Shown here: positions 14,888 through 24,473 of the stretch, piece by piece
Layout: every line of letters begins with the position of its first letter
Numbering within the stretch: the stretch's first letter is position 1
NCBI RefSeq assembly: GCF_040363165.1
Contig: NZ_BSRG01000004.1
Coordinates: 1 to 64,000 of the forward strand
Direction: 5' to 3'
Source of the DNA: Thermus sp. LT1-2-5
Lineage (GTDB): Bacteria; Deinococcota; Deinococci; Deinococcales; Thermaceae
DNA length: 64,000 bases
Position numbers and translations under genes: made by a program
Notes under the pieces: generated by a model
Database searches by the model: none
Seen by the model: the letters and a program-made list of their open reading frames with translations, nothing else
What the model was told of the DNA's origin: nothing

Positions 14888-15936
14888 TCGTGGCGGTTTC
14901 CGAAGCCCTCGCGGGCTAATATCCCTTGCCACTCGGCGTACGCCTCTTGGAGAAGGCTTTCGGGAAGGGGCCTTACTTCAAGCCTGCCTAGGTCTAAGGG
15001 GACTACCCAGTGAAGGCTTTCGGAGAGCTTTTTCTTGTCGCGCAGGAGATAGGGTACGAGGGTAGCAAAGGGTACAAGGGGAGTCGGGGGCGGTGCTAGC
15101 CAACGGAGGAGCCGAAGCACGAGGGGTGTGAGGTCTCTACCACCCAGGGCCCGGCCCAACAGGGCGGCGAAGAGGAGGCCGTAGGCCACCGCCGCCCCGT
15201 GGGAGAGGGTGTGGCGGGTGTGGGCCTCGAGGGCGTGCCCCAGGGTGTGGCCCAGGTTCAAAAGCCTTCTTTCCCCCTTCTCCAGGGGGTCTTTTTCCGT
15301 GATGGCCACCTTTACCGCCACTGCCCGGGCCAAATAGTCCTCCAGGCGGGGGCTTTCTGGGGTGAGGCCCTCCACCTGGAGAAGAGCCTCGTCCCCCTGG
15401 ATGAGCCCGTGCTTGAAGGCCTCTACCAACCCCTCCTTGAAGGTGGCGGGGGGGAGGGTTTTAAGCGCCTTCGTCTCGGCATAGACCCCCAAGGGGAAGT
15501 GGAAGGCCCCCACCAGGTTTTTGCCCTCGGGGAGGTTGAGGCCTGTCTTGCCCCCCACGCTGGCGTCCACCACCGCCAAGGTGGTGGTGGGAAAGGCCAG
15601 GTAGGGAATCCCCCTCAGGTAGGTGGCGGCCACGAACCCCCCCAGGTCCGTGAGGGTGCCCCCGCCCACCACCAGGAGGGTGGCGTTCCGGGGAAGACCC
15701 CGCGCCGCCAGGAAGGAAAGGGCCTTTCCGTAGACCCCAAGCGTCTTTGCCCCTTCCCCCCCTTCCAGGCCCAGGCGGTGGACCACGCCCAGGGCCTCCG
15801 CCACCTCCAGGGCGAAGGCCTCCACCTGGCGGTCGTAGAGGAGGGCCAGGGGGCCTTCCACCCGCACCTCGGCCAAGACGCCCTCCCCAATGAGGATGGG
15901 GTAGGGCACGGGGTTACGAACGTTTAGCCTCTGCAT
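14884..15936 (-). CDS. aroB: 3-dehydroquinate synthase
   Basis: AroB converts DAHP to 3-dehydroquinate, the second shikimate step, using NAD and a metal. The 350-residue protein shows GGGTLTDLGGFVAATYLRGIPYLAFPTTTLAVVDASVGGKTG across the NAD site (about 91-133), the NLPEGKNLVGAFHFP loop, and the metal-binding Glu (FKEGLVEAFKHG) and His (LNLGHTLGHALE). Its start overlaps aroK by 23 bp. It is the last gene of aroC-aroK-aroB. Confidence 0.96.
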   Translation of the reverse strand: MQRLNVRNPVPYPILIGEGVLAEVRVEGPLALLYDRQVEAFALEVAEALGVVHRLGLEGGEGAKTLGVYGKALSFLAARGLPRNATLLVVGGGTLTDLGGFVAATYLRGIPYLAFPTTTLAVVDASVGGKTGLNLPEGKNLVGAFHFPLGVYAETKALKTLPPATFKEGLVEAFKHGLIQGDEALLQVEGLTPESPRLEDYLARAVAVKVAITEKDPLEKGERRLLNLGHTLGHALEAHTRHTLSHGAAVAYGLLFAALLGRALGGRDLTPLVLRLLRWLAPPPTPLVPFATLVPYLLRDKKKLSESLHWVVPLDLGRLEVRPLPESLLQEAYAEWQGILAREGFGNRHD

Positions 15937-16468
15937 ACGCCCAAAGCTTTGCGACGATTTCCTCCACTACCTCCTCCACCTGCCGATGGTCGGTGGACAC
16001 GTGCACGTGGGCCTCCTGGTAGATGGGGGTGCGGGCCTCGAGGAGGGCGCGGATGCGCTCCAAAGGGTTTTCCACCTGCAGAAGGGGCCTTTCCCCCGGT
16101 TTCCTCGTGGCCCGTTCCAGGATGGTTTCCGGGCTGGCCCAAAGGGCCACCACCGGACCCCGGGCGAGGAGGAGGGACCGGCTTTCCGGGTCCACGAAGG
16201 TGCCCCCGCCTAAGGAAAGGACCAGGAAGTCCTTGGCCACCAACTCCCGCACCGCCTCCTTCTCCATGCGGCGGAAGGTTTCCTCGCCCAAATGGCGGAA
16301 GATGTCGGGGATGGAAAGGCCGGTGCGCCTTTCGATGTAGCGGTCCAGGTCTATGAAATGAAGCATGAGGGTGCGGGCCAACTCCCGCCCGATGCGGCTT
16401 TTCCCCACCCCCATGAAGCCGGTGAGGCTGACGAAGGTGGCGGGGCGGGGGACCTCGAGGCGGGCCAT
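15914..16468 (-). CDS. aroK: Shikimate kinase
   Basis: This 184-residue P-loop kinase phosphorylates shikimate at the 3-hydroxyl. Walker A is GFMGVGKSRIGRELA (about 17-31), the shikimate-binding DLDRYIE follows at about 40-46, GGGTFVD lies near 88-94, and the adenine/LID Arg cluster ERATRKPGERPLL follows. It lies 19 bp after aroC and overlaps aroB, consistent with one operon. Confidence 0.95.
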   Translation of the reverse strand: MARLEVPRPATFVSLTGFMGVGKSRIGRELARTLMLHFIDLDRYIERRTGLSIPDIFRHLGEETFRRMEKEAVRELVAKDFLVLSLGGGTFVDPESRSLLLARGPVVALWASPETILERATRKPGERPLLQVENPLERIRALLEARTPIYQEAHVHVSTDHRQVEEVVEEIVAKLWAYAEAKRS

Positions 16469-16487
16469 GGACCTATCCTACGCCCCG

Positions 16488-17639
16488 CTAGTAGCGGAGG
16501 GCCCGTTCCCGGTAGCGGTCCACCCGCTCCTGGATCTCCTCCAAGGTGTCTCCGCCAAACTTCTCCAGATAGGCCTGGGCCAAGACGATGGCGGAAAGGG
16601 CACATAAGATCACGCTGGCGGCGGGCACCGCGGTGGTGTCCGAGCGCTCGCGGGCGGCGTCTTTGGGCTCGTGGGTTACCACGTCCACCGTGGGCAGGGG
16701 GCGCATGAGGGTGGCGATGGGCTTGAGGGCGGCCCGCACCACCAGCTCCTCCCCAGTGGTCATGCCGCCTTCCAGGCCTCCAGCCCGGTTGGTCTTGCGG
16801 TAAAAGCCTCGCTCTGGGCTCCAGTAGATGGCGTCGTGCACCTCCGAGCCCCGCTTCATGGCGTTCTCAAAGGCGGGGCCGATCTCCACCCCCTTGACCG
16901 CAGGGATGGAGAGGGCCATCTGGGCTAGGCGGCCGTCCAGCTTCCGGTCCCAGTGGACGTGGCTCCCGAGGCCGGGCACCAGGCCCCGGAAGCGGGCCTC
17001 GATAACCCCGCCCAGGGTGTCCCCTTCCGCCTTGGCCTGGTCAATGCGGCGGATCACCTCGGCCTCCGCCTCGGGGTCGGTCATGCGCACCGGGCTTTCC
17101 TCTATGCGGGGCACAAGTTCCCAGGCGAAGGGAACCTGGCTCCACACCCCCGCCATCCCCGGCACGTACCCCACCCCCTCGACTCCCAGGAGGGAAAGGA
17201 GCTTCATGGCCACCGCCCCCACCGCCACCCGCATGGCGGTTTCCCGGGCGCTGGCCCTTTCCAGGACGTCCCTTAGGTCCTTGTGCCCGTACTTGATGCC
17301 CCCCGCTAAGTCGGCATGGCCGGGGCGGGCGGCGGTGAGGGCCTTTTTGCGGGGTTCGTGACCGGGGGCGGGGTCCATGATCTCCAGCCAGTTGCGGTGG
17401 TCGGCGTTCCGGATGGCCAAGGCCACGGGGGCCCCGGTGGTGCGCCCGGCCCGCACCCCGGCCCGGAACTCGATGCGGTCCGTTTCGATGACCATGCGCC
17501 GCCCCCGGCCATAGCCCTTTTGCCGCTTTTCCAGCCAGGGGTTGATGTCCTCCTCCGTGAGGGGTAGCCCGGCGGGAAGCCCTTCGATGATGGCTAAGAG
17601 CTCGGGGCCGTGGGACTCGCCTGCCGTGAGGAACCTCAT
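16488..17639 (-). CDS. aroC: Chorismate synthase
   Basis: AroC makes chorismate from EPSP with reduced FMN. The 383 residues contain the family signatures GESHGPELLAIIEGLPAGLPL at the N-terminus, RASARETAMRVAVGAVA in the middle, and RSDTTAVPAASVI near the end. The ATG at 17639 is preceded by TACAAT with a 6-nt gap and no ribosome-binding site, so a leaderless start is likely. It heads aroC-aroK-aroB. Confidence 0.96.
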   Translation of the reverse strand: MRFLTAGESHGPELLAIIEGLPAGLPLTEEDINPWLEKRQKGYGRGRRMVIETDRIEFRAGVRAGRTTGAPVALAIRNADHRNWLEIMDPAPGHEPRKKALTAARPGHADLAGGIKYGHKDLRDVLERASARETAMRVAVGAVAMKLLSLLGVEGVGYVPGMAGVWSQVPFAWELVPRIEESPVRMTDPEAEAEVIRRIDQAKAEGDTLGGVIEARFRGLVPGLGSHVHWDRKLDGRLAQMALSIPAVKGVEIGPAFENAMKRGSEVHDAIYWSPERGFYRKTNRAGGLEGGMTTGEELVVRAALKPIATLMRPLPTVDVVTHEPKDAARERSDTTAVPAASVILCALSAIVLAQAYLEKFGGDTLEEIQERVDRYRERALRY

Positions 17640-17645
17640 GGGGAC

Positions 17646-17651
17646 ATTGTA
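17646..17651 (-). promoter_or_regulatory. -10 box of leaderless aro operon promoter
   Basis: TACAAT (minus strand) ends 6 nt before the aroC ATG. No clear -35 box is visible because that position falls in the G/C-rich terminator stem of pilQ. Confidence 0.5.
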
Positions 17652-17678
17652 AAGGGGGCGGGAACTTCCCGCCCCCCT
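17652..17678 (-). terminator. Terminator after pilQ
   Basis: GGGGGCGGG and CCCGCCCCC pair around a 5-nt loop just after the pilQ stop and are followed by TTTAC on the minus strand. It separates the pil operon from aroC. Confidence 0.65.
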
Positions 17679-17693
17679 CGGGCCCAGGGCCTT

Positions 17694-19964
17694 TTAGGGG
17701 TTTTGGGCTCCTTCCCGGGCTACGTTGGCGGTGATGACCACTAAAAGCTCCTTCTCGGTAGTTTCGTTGGTGCGTTGCTTGAAGAGCTCCCCGATAAGGG
17801 GGATGTCCATGAGGAGGGGCACGCCCTGTTGCGTCTGGTTGGTTTCCTGGGAGGTAAGGCCCCCCAGGACCACGGTCTGCCCGTCCCGCACCCGGAGGGT
17901 GGTGGTCACCACCTGCTTGGTGAAGCGGTCCACGTCCCCGTCCACGGGGTTACGCTGGACGTTGCCGGAAACCTCGGCCTTGATGTTCAGGAGAATTTGC
18001 CCGTCGGCGGTGATCTGGGGGGTGACTTCCACGATGATGCCCACGTCAAAGGGTACCCGTTCTACTTGATCGTTCACCACACGGCGGATGAAGAAGGTTT
18101 CGCCCGACTGCAACCGCGCCGTCTGGTTGTTGAGCACCAGTTGGTTCACGTCTCTCAGGGCCCGGGAAAGCCCTTGGCGTTGCAATGCGTCCAGGGTGGC
18201 CATGATGTTCAAGCTGGCGAGGCTACGGGTGCTATCAAAGATCAAAGAGAGACCGGAACTCAGGATGCTGGCCACCACGTTACCACCGGAAATGGTGTTC
18301 CACTGGATCCCCAGGCTGCGGCTCAGGTTGGACTGCACCTCCTGGATGCGCACCCTCAGGTTCACCTGGGGCACGGCCTGGTCTAGGCGGGGGATGAGCC
18401 CTTCCACCAGGGCCAGGTCCTCCTGGGTCCCGGTGACGATGAGGGTGTTGGTGCGCTCGTCCGCCACCACCGTGGCTGGGCGGCGGGCGGGCTGGGCCTG
18501 CCCCTGCCCTTGGGCCTGTTGGGCCTGGAGGGCCTCCTGGAGGACTTTAGCCAGCTCGGCGGCCTTGGCGTTGGAAAGCTGGTAAGCCCGCTGGAAGACC
18601 GGGGGGCCCTGTTCGGGGGCCCGGTCGATCTGGGCCAAGAGGTTTTGCACCTCGGCGAGCTGCTTCTCCGTGCCCCGCACGGAGAGGACGGGCTGGCCCG
18701 GCACGGTCTGGACCACGATCCCCGGAACCTCCCGGGCCAGGAAGGGGGCTACCTTCTCGGCGTCGGCGAAGCGCAAGGGGTAGAGGCGCCGAACGGTGGC
18801 TTCCTGGGCGGGAGCCACCTGGGCGGGCACGTCCGCCGCCTTGAGAAGCTCGGCGAAGAGGGCTTGGTCCGCCTCCGTGGCCTCTAAGAGGAGGGCCTTG
18901 GGGTTGCCGGGGATGTTCTCCAGGCGGGCCTGGGGAAGCTCCTTCTCCAAAAGGGGCTTGAGGCGCTCTTGGGCCTCGAGGAAGGTGAGGTTTTGCAGGG
19001 TGTAGACCCGGCGCACCTTGGCCGGGGGCTTGGGGACGTCGGCGGCCTTGAGGAGCTCGCCCAAGCGGGCGTGGTCTTCCTCCGTGGCCAGGACGAGGGC
19101 CTTTCTGGGGTCCGTGGGCACCACGCTGATTTGGGCCCCCGGCACCTGGCCTTGGAGGAAGGCGAGGAGTTCGGGGAAGGTGGCGTGTTCCAGGGTATAG
19201 GTTCGCTCCAGGCGGGGCTTAGGCTGGGCCAGGGCAGGGAGGGGCCGGAAGTCAATCCCTGCCCGTTGCAGGATGTCGGAGAAGCGGGCGTGCTGCTCCG
19301 GGGTGGCCAGGACGGAGAGGATGGCCTTAAGGCGGCCGCCTTCCTCCACCACGATCCAGTTCACGTTGAGCCCGGCGGCCTCCCGGGAGAGGAAGGGGAG
19401 GAGGTCGTTCTGGACCCAGGTTTTGGCCCCCTCAATGTTGACCACGGTGCGCGCCTGGCCCTGGGCGTCCACCTCGGTTCGCCGATAGGCCACCTCGGGG
19501 ATACCCACCACGTAGGGCCTCCGCTCCGCCGCCCCGGAGCGGCTTGGGGCGTCCACCAAGGCGGTGATCACCTGGTTGGGGGCCACCACCACCACGTCCG
19601 GGGGCAGGAAGAGGTAGTCCAGGTTGAACTGGGCCCCGTAGGTGGCGAAGAGGAGGTCCCAGACCTCGCGGAAGGGCTTCCCCTGGAAGTCTAGCTTCAC
19701 GTTGGGCAAGGGGGGCTGGGCCTTGGCCGGGTCCCCTGAGGCGTCGTAGGCCCGGTAGATGAGGGGCTGGAGGCCCACGCTCTTGGCCAGGGCTTCCAGG
19801 ACCACGTCCAAGGGTAGGGTGGCCCCGGCCCGCACCTGGCTTTCCGAAACCTTCAGGTCCACCTTGGCGGCGAAGCGGGGCTCGTCGGGAAGGCTCCCCG
19901 CCAGGGCCACGAGGCTTAAGACCAAGGGAACTAAGGTAAATGCCTTCATAAGCGATGTTCTCAC
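17694..19964 (-). CDS. pilQ: Type IV pilus / competence secretin PilQ
   Basis: PilQ is the outer-membrane ring for type IV pili and DNA uptake. The 756-residue protein has a signal peptide, an N-terminal region with several repeated N-domain-like modules (YTLEHATFPELLAFLQ, YTLQNLTFLEAQERLK and YPLRFADAEKVAPFLA at roughly 250-420), and the C-terminal secretin domain (about 530-750) with VPLLMDIPLIGELF. The length matches the long Thermus PilQ. Start GTG 19964 is chosen because it overlaps the pilW stop as GTGA and has GGAGGTG 4-5 nt upstream. Confidence 0.95.
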   Translation of the reverse strand: MRTSLMKAFTLVPLVLSLVALAGSLPDEPRFAAKVDLKVSESQVRAGATLPLDVVLEALAKSVGLQPLIYRAYDASGDPAKAQPPLPNVKLDFQGKPFREVWDLLFATYGAQFNLDYLFLPPDVVVVAPNQVITALVDAPSRSGAAERRPYVVGIPEVAYRRTEVDAQGQARTVVNIEGAKTWVQNDLLPFLSREAAGLNVNWIVVEEGGRLKAILSVLATPEQHARFSDILQRAGIDFRPLPALAQPKPRLERTYTLEHATFPELLAFLQGQVPGAQISVVPTDPRKALVLATEEDHARLGELLKAADVPKPPAKVRRVYTLQNLTFLEAQERLKPLLEKELPQARLENIPGNPKALLLEATEADQALFAELLKAADVPAQVAPAQEATVRRLYPLRFADAEKVAPFLAREVPGIVVQTVPGQPVLSVRGTEKQLAEVQNLLAQIDRAPEQGPPVFQRAYQLSNAKAAELAKVLQEALQAQQAQGQGQAQPARRPATVVADERTNTLIVTGTQEDLALVEGLIPRLDQAVPQVNLRVRIQEVQSNLSRSLGIQWNTISGGNVVASILSSGLSLIFDSTRSLASLNIMATLDALQRQGLSRALRDVNQLVLNNQTARLQSGETFFIRRVVNDQVERVPFDVGIIVEVTPQITADGQILLNIKAEVSGNVQRNPVDGDVDRFTKQVVTTTLRVRDGQTVVLGGLTSQETNQTQQGVPLLMDIPLIGELFKQRTNETTEKELLVVITANVAREGAQNP

Positions 19965-20893
19965 TGACCACCTCCCGCTTGTGCCTGCAAAATCGTCATG
20001 TCCAGGGTTTCTTCCTTCAAAGCCAAGGTGATGCGGTCGCCTTCTATGCGCCGCACCACCGCCTCGGTTCCGGGGATGGGGCTACCCACGGGCAACACCA
20101 AGTAGCCCTCCTTGCTTTCCAAAATGGCCACGCTCACCGGGCCCAAGAGGGTGCCGGATAGCTTTAGGCCCTTCTCCTCCACCAGGGCCTCGAGGGGGGT
20201 CTTGGAGGGCGAGGGGGCCTCGGGCGCCGTTGCGGTTTCTTGGGGAGCCTCCTCTTGGGCCAGGGGCGCTTCCAAAAGCGCCGCCGGGGGGGTCACGGCC
20301 ACGCCCGTTTCCACCGGGGCTGCGGGGACCGCCGCCTTGGGAGCGGGGGTGAGGACCTTGGGGGCGGGAAGGGCCCCTTGGGTGCCAGGAAGGGGCCTGG
20401 GGGAGGTGGTTACCCGGGGCGTGGGCAAGGGGGTGCCCTGGCTCACGCGCACCGGGGCTCCCGTGGGCACCGGCTCCGGCCGAAGGATCGGGGTGGGCGT
20501 AGGGGAAGGCGCCTGCGGCGGGGCCTCCACCACCAGGGGTACGAAGGGGTTCGGGGGCGGAGCCTCCGGTTTAGCTTGGGGCACGGGCAAAGGAGCGGCC
20601 TGGGCCTTGGTGGGAGCCTGGGGGGTGGTGGGGGTCGGGGAAGGGGCGGGGGTGGCGGGTTGGTTCGGCGCAGGCTCGCTCAGGGGAGGGATGGGCGGGG
20701 CCTCGAGGGTTTTAGGGGTTTCCTCAACGGGGGCTTGGGGCACCTCCGCCGTTACCGGAATTTGAGCCGGCAGGTAGAACCCCACGTACCACAAACTGAT
20801 GGCGCTTACCAGGAGCAGGCCTGCAAGGAGAATTTTGGTGGACTGGGGAAGGTTCCGCCAGGCCTGGGCGAGGCGCGCAAGGGCTTCCTTCAC
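19961..20893 (-). CDS. pilW: Pilus assembly protein PilW (PilP-position protein)
   Basis: In Thermus the gene between pilO and pilQ is pilW, required for pilus assembly and transformation. The 310-residue protein has one N-terminal membrane segment (ILLAGLLLVSAISLWYVGFYLPA, about 20-42), a long Pro/Ala-rich linker (about 50-225), and a compact C-terminal domain (GTLLGPVSVAILESKEGYLVLPVGSPIPG) resembling the PilP/GspC homology region that binds the secretin. Overlaps with pilO and pilQ are 4 bp each. Confidence 0.85.
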   Translation of the reverse strand: MKEALARLAQAWRNLPQSTKILLAGLLLVSAISLWYVGFYLPAQIPVTAEVPQAPVEETPKTLEAPPIPPLSEPAPNQPATPAPSPTPTTPQAPTKAQAAPLPVPQAKPEAPPPNPFVPLVVEAPPQAPSPTPTPILRPEPVPTGAPVRVSQGTPLPTPRVTTSPRPLPGTQGALPAPKVLTPAPKAAVPAAPVETGVAVTPPAALLEAPLAQEEAPQETATAPEAPSPSKTPLEALVEEKGLKLSGTLLGPVSVAILESKEGYLVLPVGSPIPGTEAVVRRIEGDRITLALKEETLDMTILQAQAGGGQ

Positions 20894-21501
20894 CGCTCAC
20901 CTCCTTGGCCTTGCTGGCCGGAAGGCGTGCTGGCGCTCTCCAGATCCTTGGCCAGCATGTAAAGGGTCAGGGTCAGGCTAGTGTTCAAGAGAGGGTTCAG
21001 GTCTTGACCCTGGACGCTCAGGTTGATCCCGGAAAGCGAGCTAAAGCGGGAGAGGCTTTCTAGGCGCCTTAGATAAGCATACGTTTCCGGGAAAGGTGCC
21101 TCCAAGGATAGGGCCAGGTTCACCGCCCGCACCTCGGGCACGGGGGCTGAGGTGGGAGAGCGGTTGAAGGACCGCACCGTTACCCCGCTGCGCAGGGCCT
21201 CGCCCAGGATCTCGTTCAGCACCTGGGCTAGCCGCTCTTCCCGGGGAAGCGCCCTAAGGAAGGCTTGGCGTTCCGCCTGGAGCTGGGCGATGGCCGCCCT
21301 AAGCTCGGGGAGGGCCCGTTGCGCCTGGCGGCCCCGGTCCCGCTCGGGGATGAGGGTTTGGATCTCCTGGCGCACGGCCTCGGTTTCCTGCCGGAGGGGG
21401 ACGATAAGGGAGAAGTACCAGAGGAGGGCCACCACCAACGTGAGAACGATGGCGATGAGGGCCCACTCCCGTTGCCCCAGCCTAGCGAGCACCTTGCTCA
21501 C
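20890..21501 (-). CDS. pilO: Pilus inner-membrane assembly protein PilO
   Basis: PilO pairs with PilN to form the periplasmic part of the alignment complex between the motor and the secretin. The 203 residues show a cytoplasmic N-terminus, one membrane helix (about 15-36), a coiled coil (about 37-80) and a ferredoxin-like C-terminal domain. It overlaps pilN by 20 bp and pilW by 4 bp. Confidence 0.9.
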   Translation of the reverse strand: MSKVLARLGQREWALIAIVLTLVVALLWYFSLIVPLRQETEAVRQEIQTLIPERDRGRQAQRALPELRAAIAQLQAERQAFLRALPREERLAQVLNEILGEALRSGVTVRSFNRSPTSAPVPEVRAVNLALSLEAPFPETYAYLRRLESLSRFSSLSGINLSVQGQDLNPLLNTSLTLTLYMLAKDLESASTPSGQQGQGGER

Positions 21502-22105
21502 CCCCTACTGCGCCCACCCGGGCGCTAAAGGTGTAAAGCCCTCGGTTCTGGTCCAAGGAAGCCCCCTGGAACTCGATGCCGAAGCGGGGCGAGGTTTCAA
21601 AGGCTTGGATGAACCGCACCAAGGCGTTCTGGTTCAGGGCTTCTCCCTGCAGGGTGAACTCCACCCGCACCTTTTTGCCGTCAAAGGCCCCGTTTTGCGC
21701 TTGTTGCGCCGCTTCTTCTTCCGTGAGGGCCCGGGTGGCCACGGACCGGAGCGCCACACCGAAGCGCCCCCCTTCCCGGGGGATTTGGTTGATGAAGGCT
21801 GCCAGGTACTCGGACCAAGGTATGAAGTTCTTGCGCAGGCTCTCCCGGATGGCGAGCAGGGCCTCGAGGGCCCTTCTCTCCTGTTGCAGGCGGTTTTGTT
21901 CCTGGATGAAGGGCCTTAGCGCCTCCACCTCGGCCCTTAGGGCGTCCCGCTCTTCTTTGGCCAGGGAAAGCTCGGTGTAAGCGGTGTAGTGGAGGAAGCC
22001 CAGGGTGAGGAGGACCACCAGGGCGAATAAAGCCGCCGCCAGCCGCCACCAGCCGGGCTCCACCCGGCGGCGCAGGTTCTTGGGCAGGAGGTTTAGCCTA
22101 ATCAA
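21482..22105 (-). CDS. pilN: Pilus inner-membrane assembly protein PilN
   Basis: The N-terminal MIRLNLLPKNLRRR is the conserved PilN tail that binds PilM. A membrane helix (about 22-42), a coiled coil (about 45-85) and a ferredoxin-like domain follow, 207 residues in all. It overlaps pilM by 8 bp and pilO by 20 bp. Confidence 0.92.
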   Translation of the reverse strand: MIRLNLLPKNLRRRVEPGWWRLAAALFALVVLLTLGFLHYTAYTELSLAKEERDALRAEVEALRPFIQEQNRLQQERRALEALLAIRESLRKNFIPWSEYLAAFINQIPREGGRFGVALRSVATRALTEEEAAQQAQNGAFDGKKVRVEFTLQGEALNQNALVRFIQAFETSPRFGIEFQGASLDQNRGLYTFSARVGAVGGEQGAR

Positions 22106-23231
22106 GCGGACTCACCCCCCTTAGGGCCAGGCCCATGGGCACCATGAGCTCGGGCCCCGCTTCCCGTAGCCTTTCCAGGTCAAAGCGCTTGGGGTCCACC
22201 TGGATGCTTGCCCAGGGGTCGGGTACCTGGAAGTTGACGCCTAAGGTGTCGGTGAGCAAGGTGGCGAGGCCCCTTAAGCGGCTTCCGCCCCCGTAAAGGT
22301 AGCCCATGTCTGGCTGAATATCCCCCAGTTGAACCCTGAAGAACTCAAGGCTGCGGCGGATTTCCTGCGTCAGGTCTACGAGAACGGGCCGGATGGCGTC
22401 GTAGATGCGGGCGGGGCTGTACCGCTCCCGTTCGGCGTCAAAGTCCAAGAGGAGCTCCTCGTCCTCGGTGGGGATGGTGGCGAGGCCGTAGGTGCGCTTG
22501 ACGTCCTCCGCACTTAGGAAGTCCAGACCAAAGCTTTTGGCGATAGCCTCGGTAAAATCTTTTCCAGAGAGGTTTAGAACACGCACGGCTAAAGGACGGT
22601 CTCCTCGGGTTAGGACCAGGCTAGTGCTTTCCGCCCCGATCTCTACCGCCACCACGATGCGGTCAGGCTCTTTGTTGAGCTCTTCTTCCAGGGGGTAAAG
22701 CCCCGCAAATGGTTTGACATCCAGCACCAAGGGGGTAAGCCCCGCCTCTCGTAAGGCCTCTATGAGGCTGGCCACGGCCTCCTGACGGGCCGCCGCCACC
22801 ATCACCTCCATCTGTTCCCCTTCCGCCACCTCGGCCAAGGGGTCCAGGGGGGCGAAGTCCAGGATCACCTCGTCTATGGGAAAGGGAATGTAGCGTTCCG
22901 CCTCCCAACGCACCGCCTCCTCCATCTCCTTAGGAGGCATTTTAGGTACCTGGAGGGTGCGCAGGATGACGGCGGGGTTAGGTACGGCGCTCACCACGTA
23001 CCGTTTTTTGGTCCGGGCCTCTGCGAAGAGTTCACGAATCTCCTGGGCTAAGGCCCCAGGTTCCTTGACCACCCCGTCCACCACCGTACCCGGAGGAATG
23101 GGGCGGATGGCGTAAGCCCGTAGGGCCGGGGGGTGACCCGAAAGCTCTACTAGCTTAAGGCTAGAAGCCCCTACCTCGAGGCCCAAGGCTTCCACTCGAG
23201 GTCTAAATAGCTTGCTCAAACCCGAGAACAC
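22098..23231 (-). CDS. pilM: Pilus assembly ATP-binding protein PilM
   Basis: PilM is an actin-like cytoplasmic protein that docks onto PilN. The 377 residues carry the FtsA/actin phosphate loops (GLEVGASSLKLVELSG near the N-terminus; VAVEIGAESTSLVLTRGDRPL in the middle) and the C-terminal YLYGGGSRLRGLATLL. The start is GTG 23231 with AAGGAGG 4 nt upstream. It is the first gene of pilM-N-O-W-Q. Confidence 0.94.
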   Translation of the reverse strand: MFSGLSKLFRPRVEALGLEVGASSLKLVELSGHPPALRAYAIRPIPPGTVVDGVVKEPGALAQEIRELFAEARTKKRYVVSAVPNPAVILRTLQVPKMPPKEMEEAVRWEAERYIPFPIDEVILDFAPLDPLAEVAEGEQMEVMVAAARQEAVASLIEALREAGLTPLVLDVKPFAGLYPLEEELNKEPDRIVVAVEIGAESTSLVLTRGDRPLAVRVLNLSGKDFTEAIAKSFGLDFLSAEDVKRTYGLATIPTEDEELLLDFDAERERYSPARIYDAIRPVLVDLTQEIRRSLEFFRVQLGDIQPDMGYLYGGGSRLRGLATLLTDTLGVNFQVPDPWASIQVDPKRFDLERLREAGPELMVPMGLALRGVSPLD

Positions 23232-23365
23232 GGTGCCTCCTTACTAGGCTACGTTGGGAACCCAAACCAAGGTCATAGGCGAACCTAACCCTACTCTATA
23301 CCGCTTAGGGCAGTTTAGGGAAGAGGCCCTAAGGGTACATGGTATTAGTTTACCTTGTTTCCACC

Positions 23366-23401
23366 AAAAAAATATAAATCCCTCCCCTGGATCGGGAAGG
23401 G
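23366..23401 (-). terminator. Terminator after homoisocitrate dehydrogenase
   Basis: CCCTTCCC and GGGGAGGG form an 8-bp stem (one G-T pair) with a 6-nt loop, followed on the minus strand by ATTTATATTTTTTT. The remainder of 23232-23365 should contain the pil promoter, but no convincing pair of boxes was found. Confidence 0.8.
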
Positions 23402-23417
23402 TGTAGGACGCTTTCGT

Positions 23418-24422
23418 TTAGAGGGTCTTGAGCGCTTCCACCACGGCGCGGGTAAAGGTTTCCGTGGTGGCGTCGCCCCCCAGATCGGGAGTGCGGGGCC
23501 CTTTTTCCAGGACGAGGTCCACGGCCTTTTCCACCTTTTTGGCCGTTTCCTTTTCACCTAGATAGTCCAGCATCATGGCGGCAGAGAGGATGGTGGCGGT
23601 GGGGTTGGCGATGCCCTTGCCGGCGATGTCGGGGGCAGAGCCGTGGACGGGTTCAAACACCGCCGTGGTGTCCCCGATGTTGGCGGAAGGAGCCAGGCCC
23701 AACCCCCCCACGAGCCCGGCGGTGAGGTCGGAGAGGATGTCCCCCAAGAGGTTGGTGGTGACGATGACGTCAAAGCGCTCGGGGCGCATGACAAGCTGCA
23801 TGGCGCAGTTGTCCACGATGATGTCTTGCACGTTCACCAGGGGGTAGTCCTTGGCCACTTCCTGTACCGTGTCCAGGAAGAGGCCCTGGGTCACGGGCAG
23901 GACGTTGGCCTTGTGGGCGATGTGGAGCGTTTTTCGGGGGCGGCTTTCGGCGAGCTTCAAGGCCACGCGCCCGATGCGCTCGCTAGCCTTTTTGGAAATC
24001 ACGGCGTCGGCGATGGCCACATCCAGGTAGCGCCGTTCCTGCTCCACGTAAAGGCCTTCTGTGTTCTCCCGCACGATGATGAGGTCCACCCCGGGGCGGC
24101 TACCAGGGATGGGGCGGCTTTTGGCGGGGCGCACGTTGGCGTAAAGGTCTAGCCGCCGCCTCAAATAGCGAATGGCCCCAAAAAAGCCCGGCACCTTGCG
24201 GGTGGGGCTGGTGGCGGCTCCAAAAAGGGTGGCGTGGCAGGAGAGGATCTTTTCTACGGTTTCCTCTGGGACGGAAGTCCCTCTTCGCTCAAAGGTTTCC
24301 CAGCCAGCTTCGGCCTCCACGAACTCCAGAGGAAGCCCCGTGGCCTCCAAAACCTTCCTGGCAGCCGGCACCACCTCGTGGCCAATCCCGTCCCCTTCAA
24401 TCAGACAGATGCGGTACGCCAT
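23418..24422 (-). CDS. hicd: Homoisocitrate dehydrogenase (lysine via alpha-aminoadipate)
   Basis: The enzyme oxidatively decarboxylates homoisocitrate to alpha-ketoadipate in the alpha-aminoadipate lysine pathway of Thermus. The 334-residue sequence is very close to what is known for T. thermophilus HICDH. Arg85 ([19 protein letters not shown]), the residue governing substrate choice in that enzyme, is conserved. The catalytic-metal region [13 protein letters not shown] and NAD-binding [16 protein letters not shown] are present. It is preceded by AGGAGG and followed by a strong terminator, so it is probably a single-gene unit. Confidence 0.93.
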   Translation of the reverse strand: MAYRICLIEGDGIGHEVVPAARKVLEATGLPLEFVEAEAGWETFERRGTSVPEETVEKILSCHATLFGAATSPTRKVPGFFGAIRYLRRRLDLYANVRPAKSRPIPGSRPGVDLIIVRENTEGLYVEQERRYLDVAIADAVISKKASERIGRVALKLAESRPRKTLHIAHKANVLPVTQGLFLDTVQEVAKDYPLVNVQDIIVDNCAMQLVMRPERFDVIVTTNLLGDILSDLTAGLVGGLGLAPSANIGDTTAVFEPVHGSAPDIAGKGIANPTATILSAAMMLDYLGEKETAKKVEKAVDLVLEKGPRTPDLGGDATTETFTRAVVEALKTL

Positions 24423-24473
24423 CTTGCCTCCTGGTCAGGGGTATCCCCCCTCCATATACACTACACCGAACGG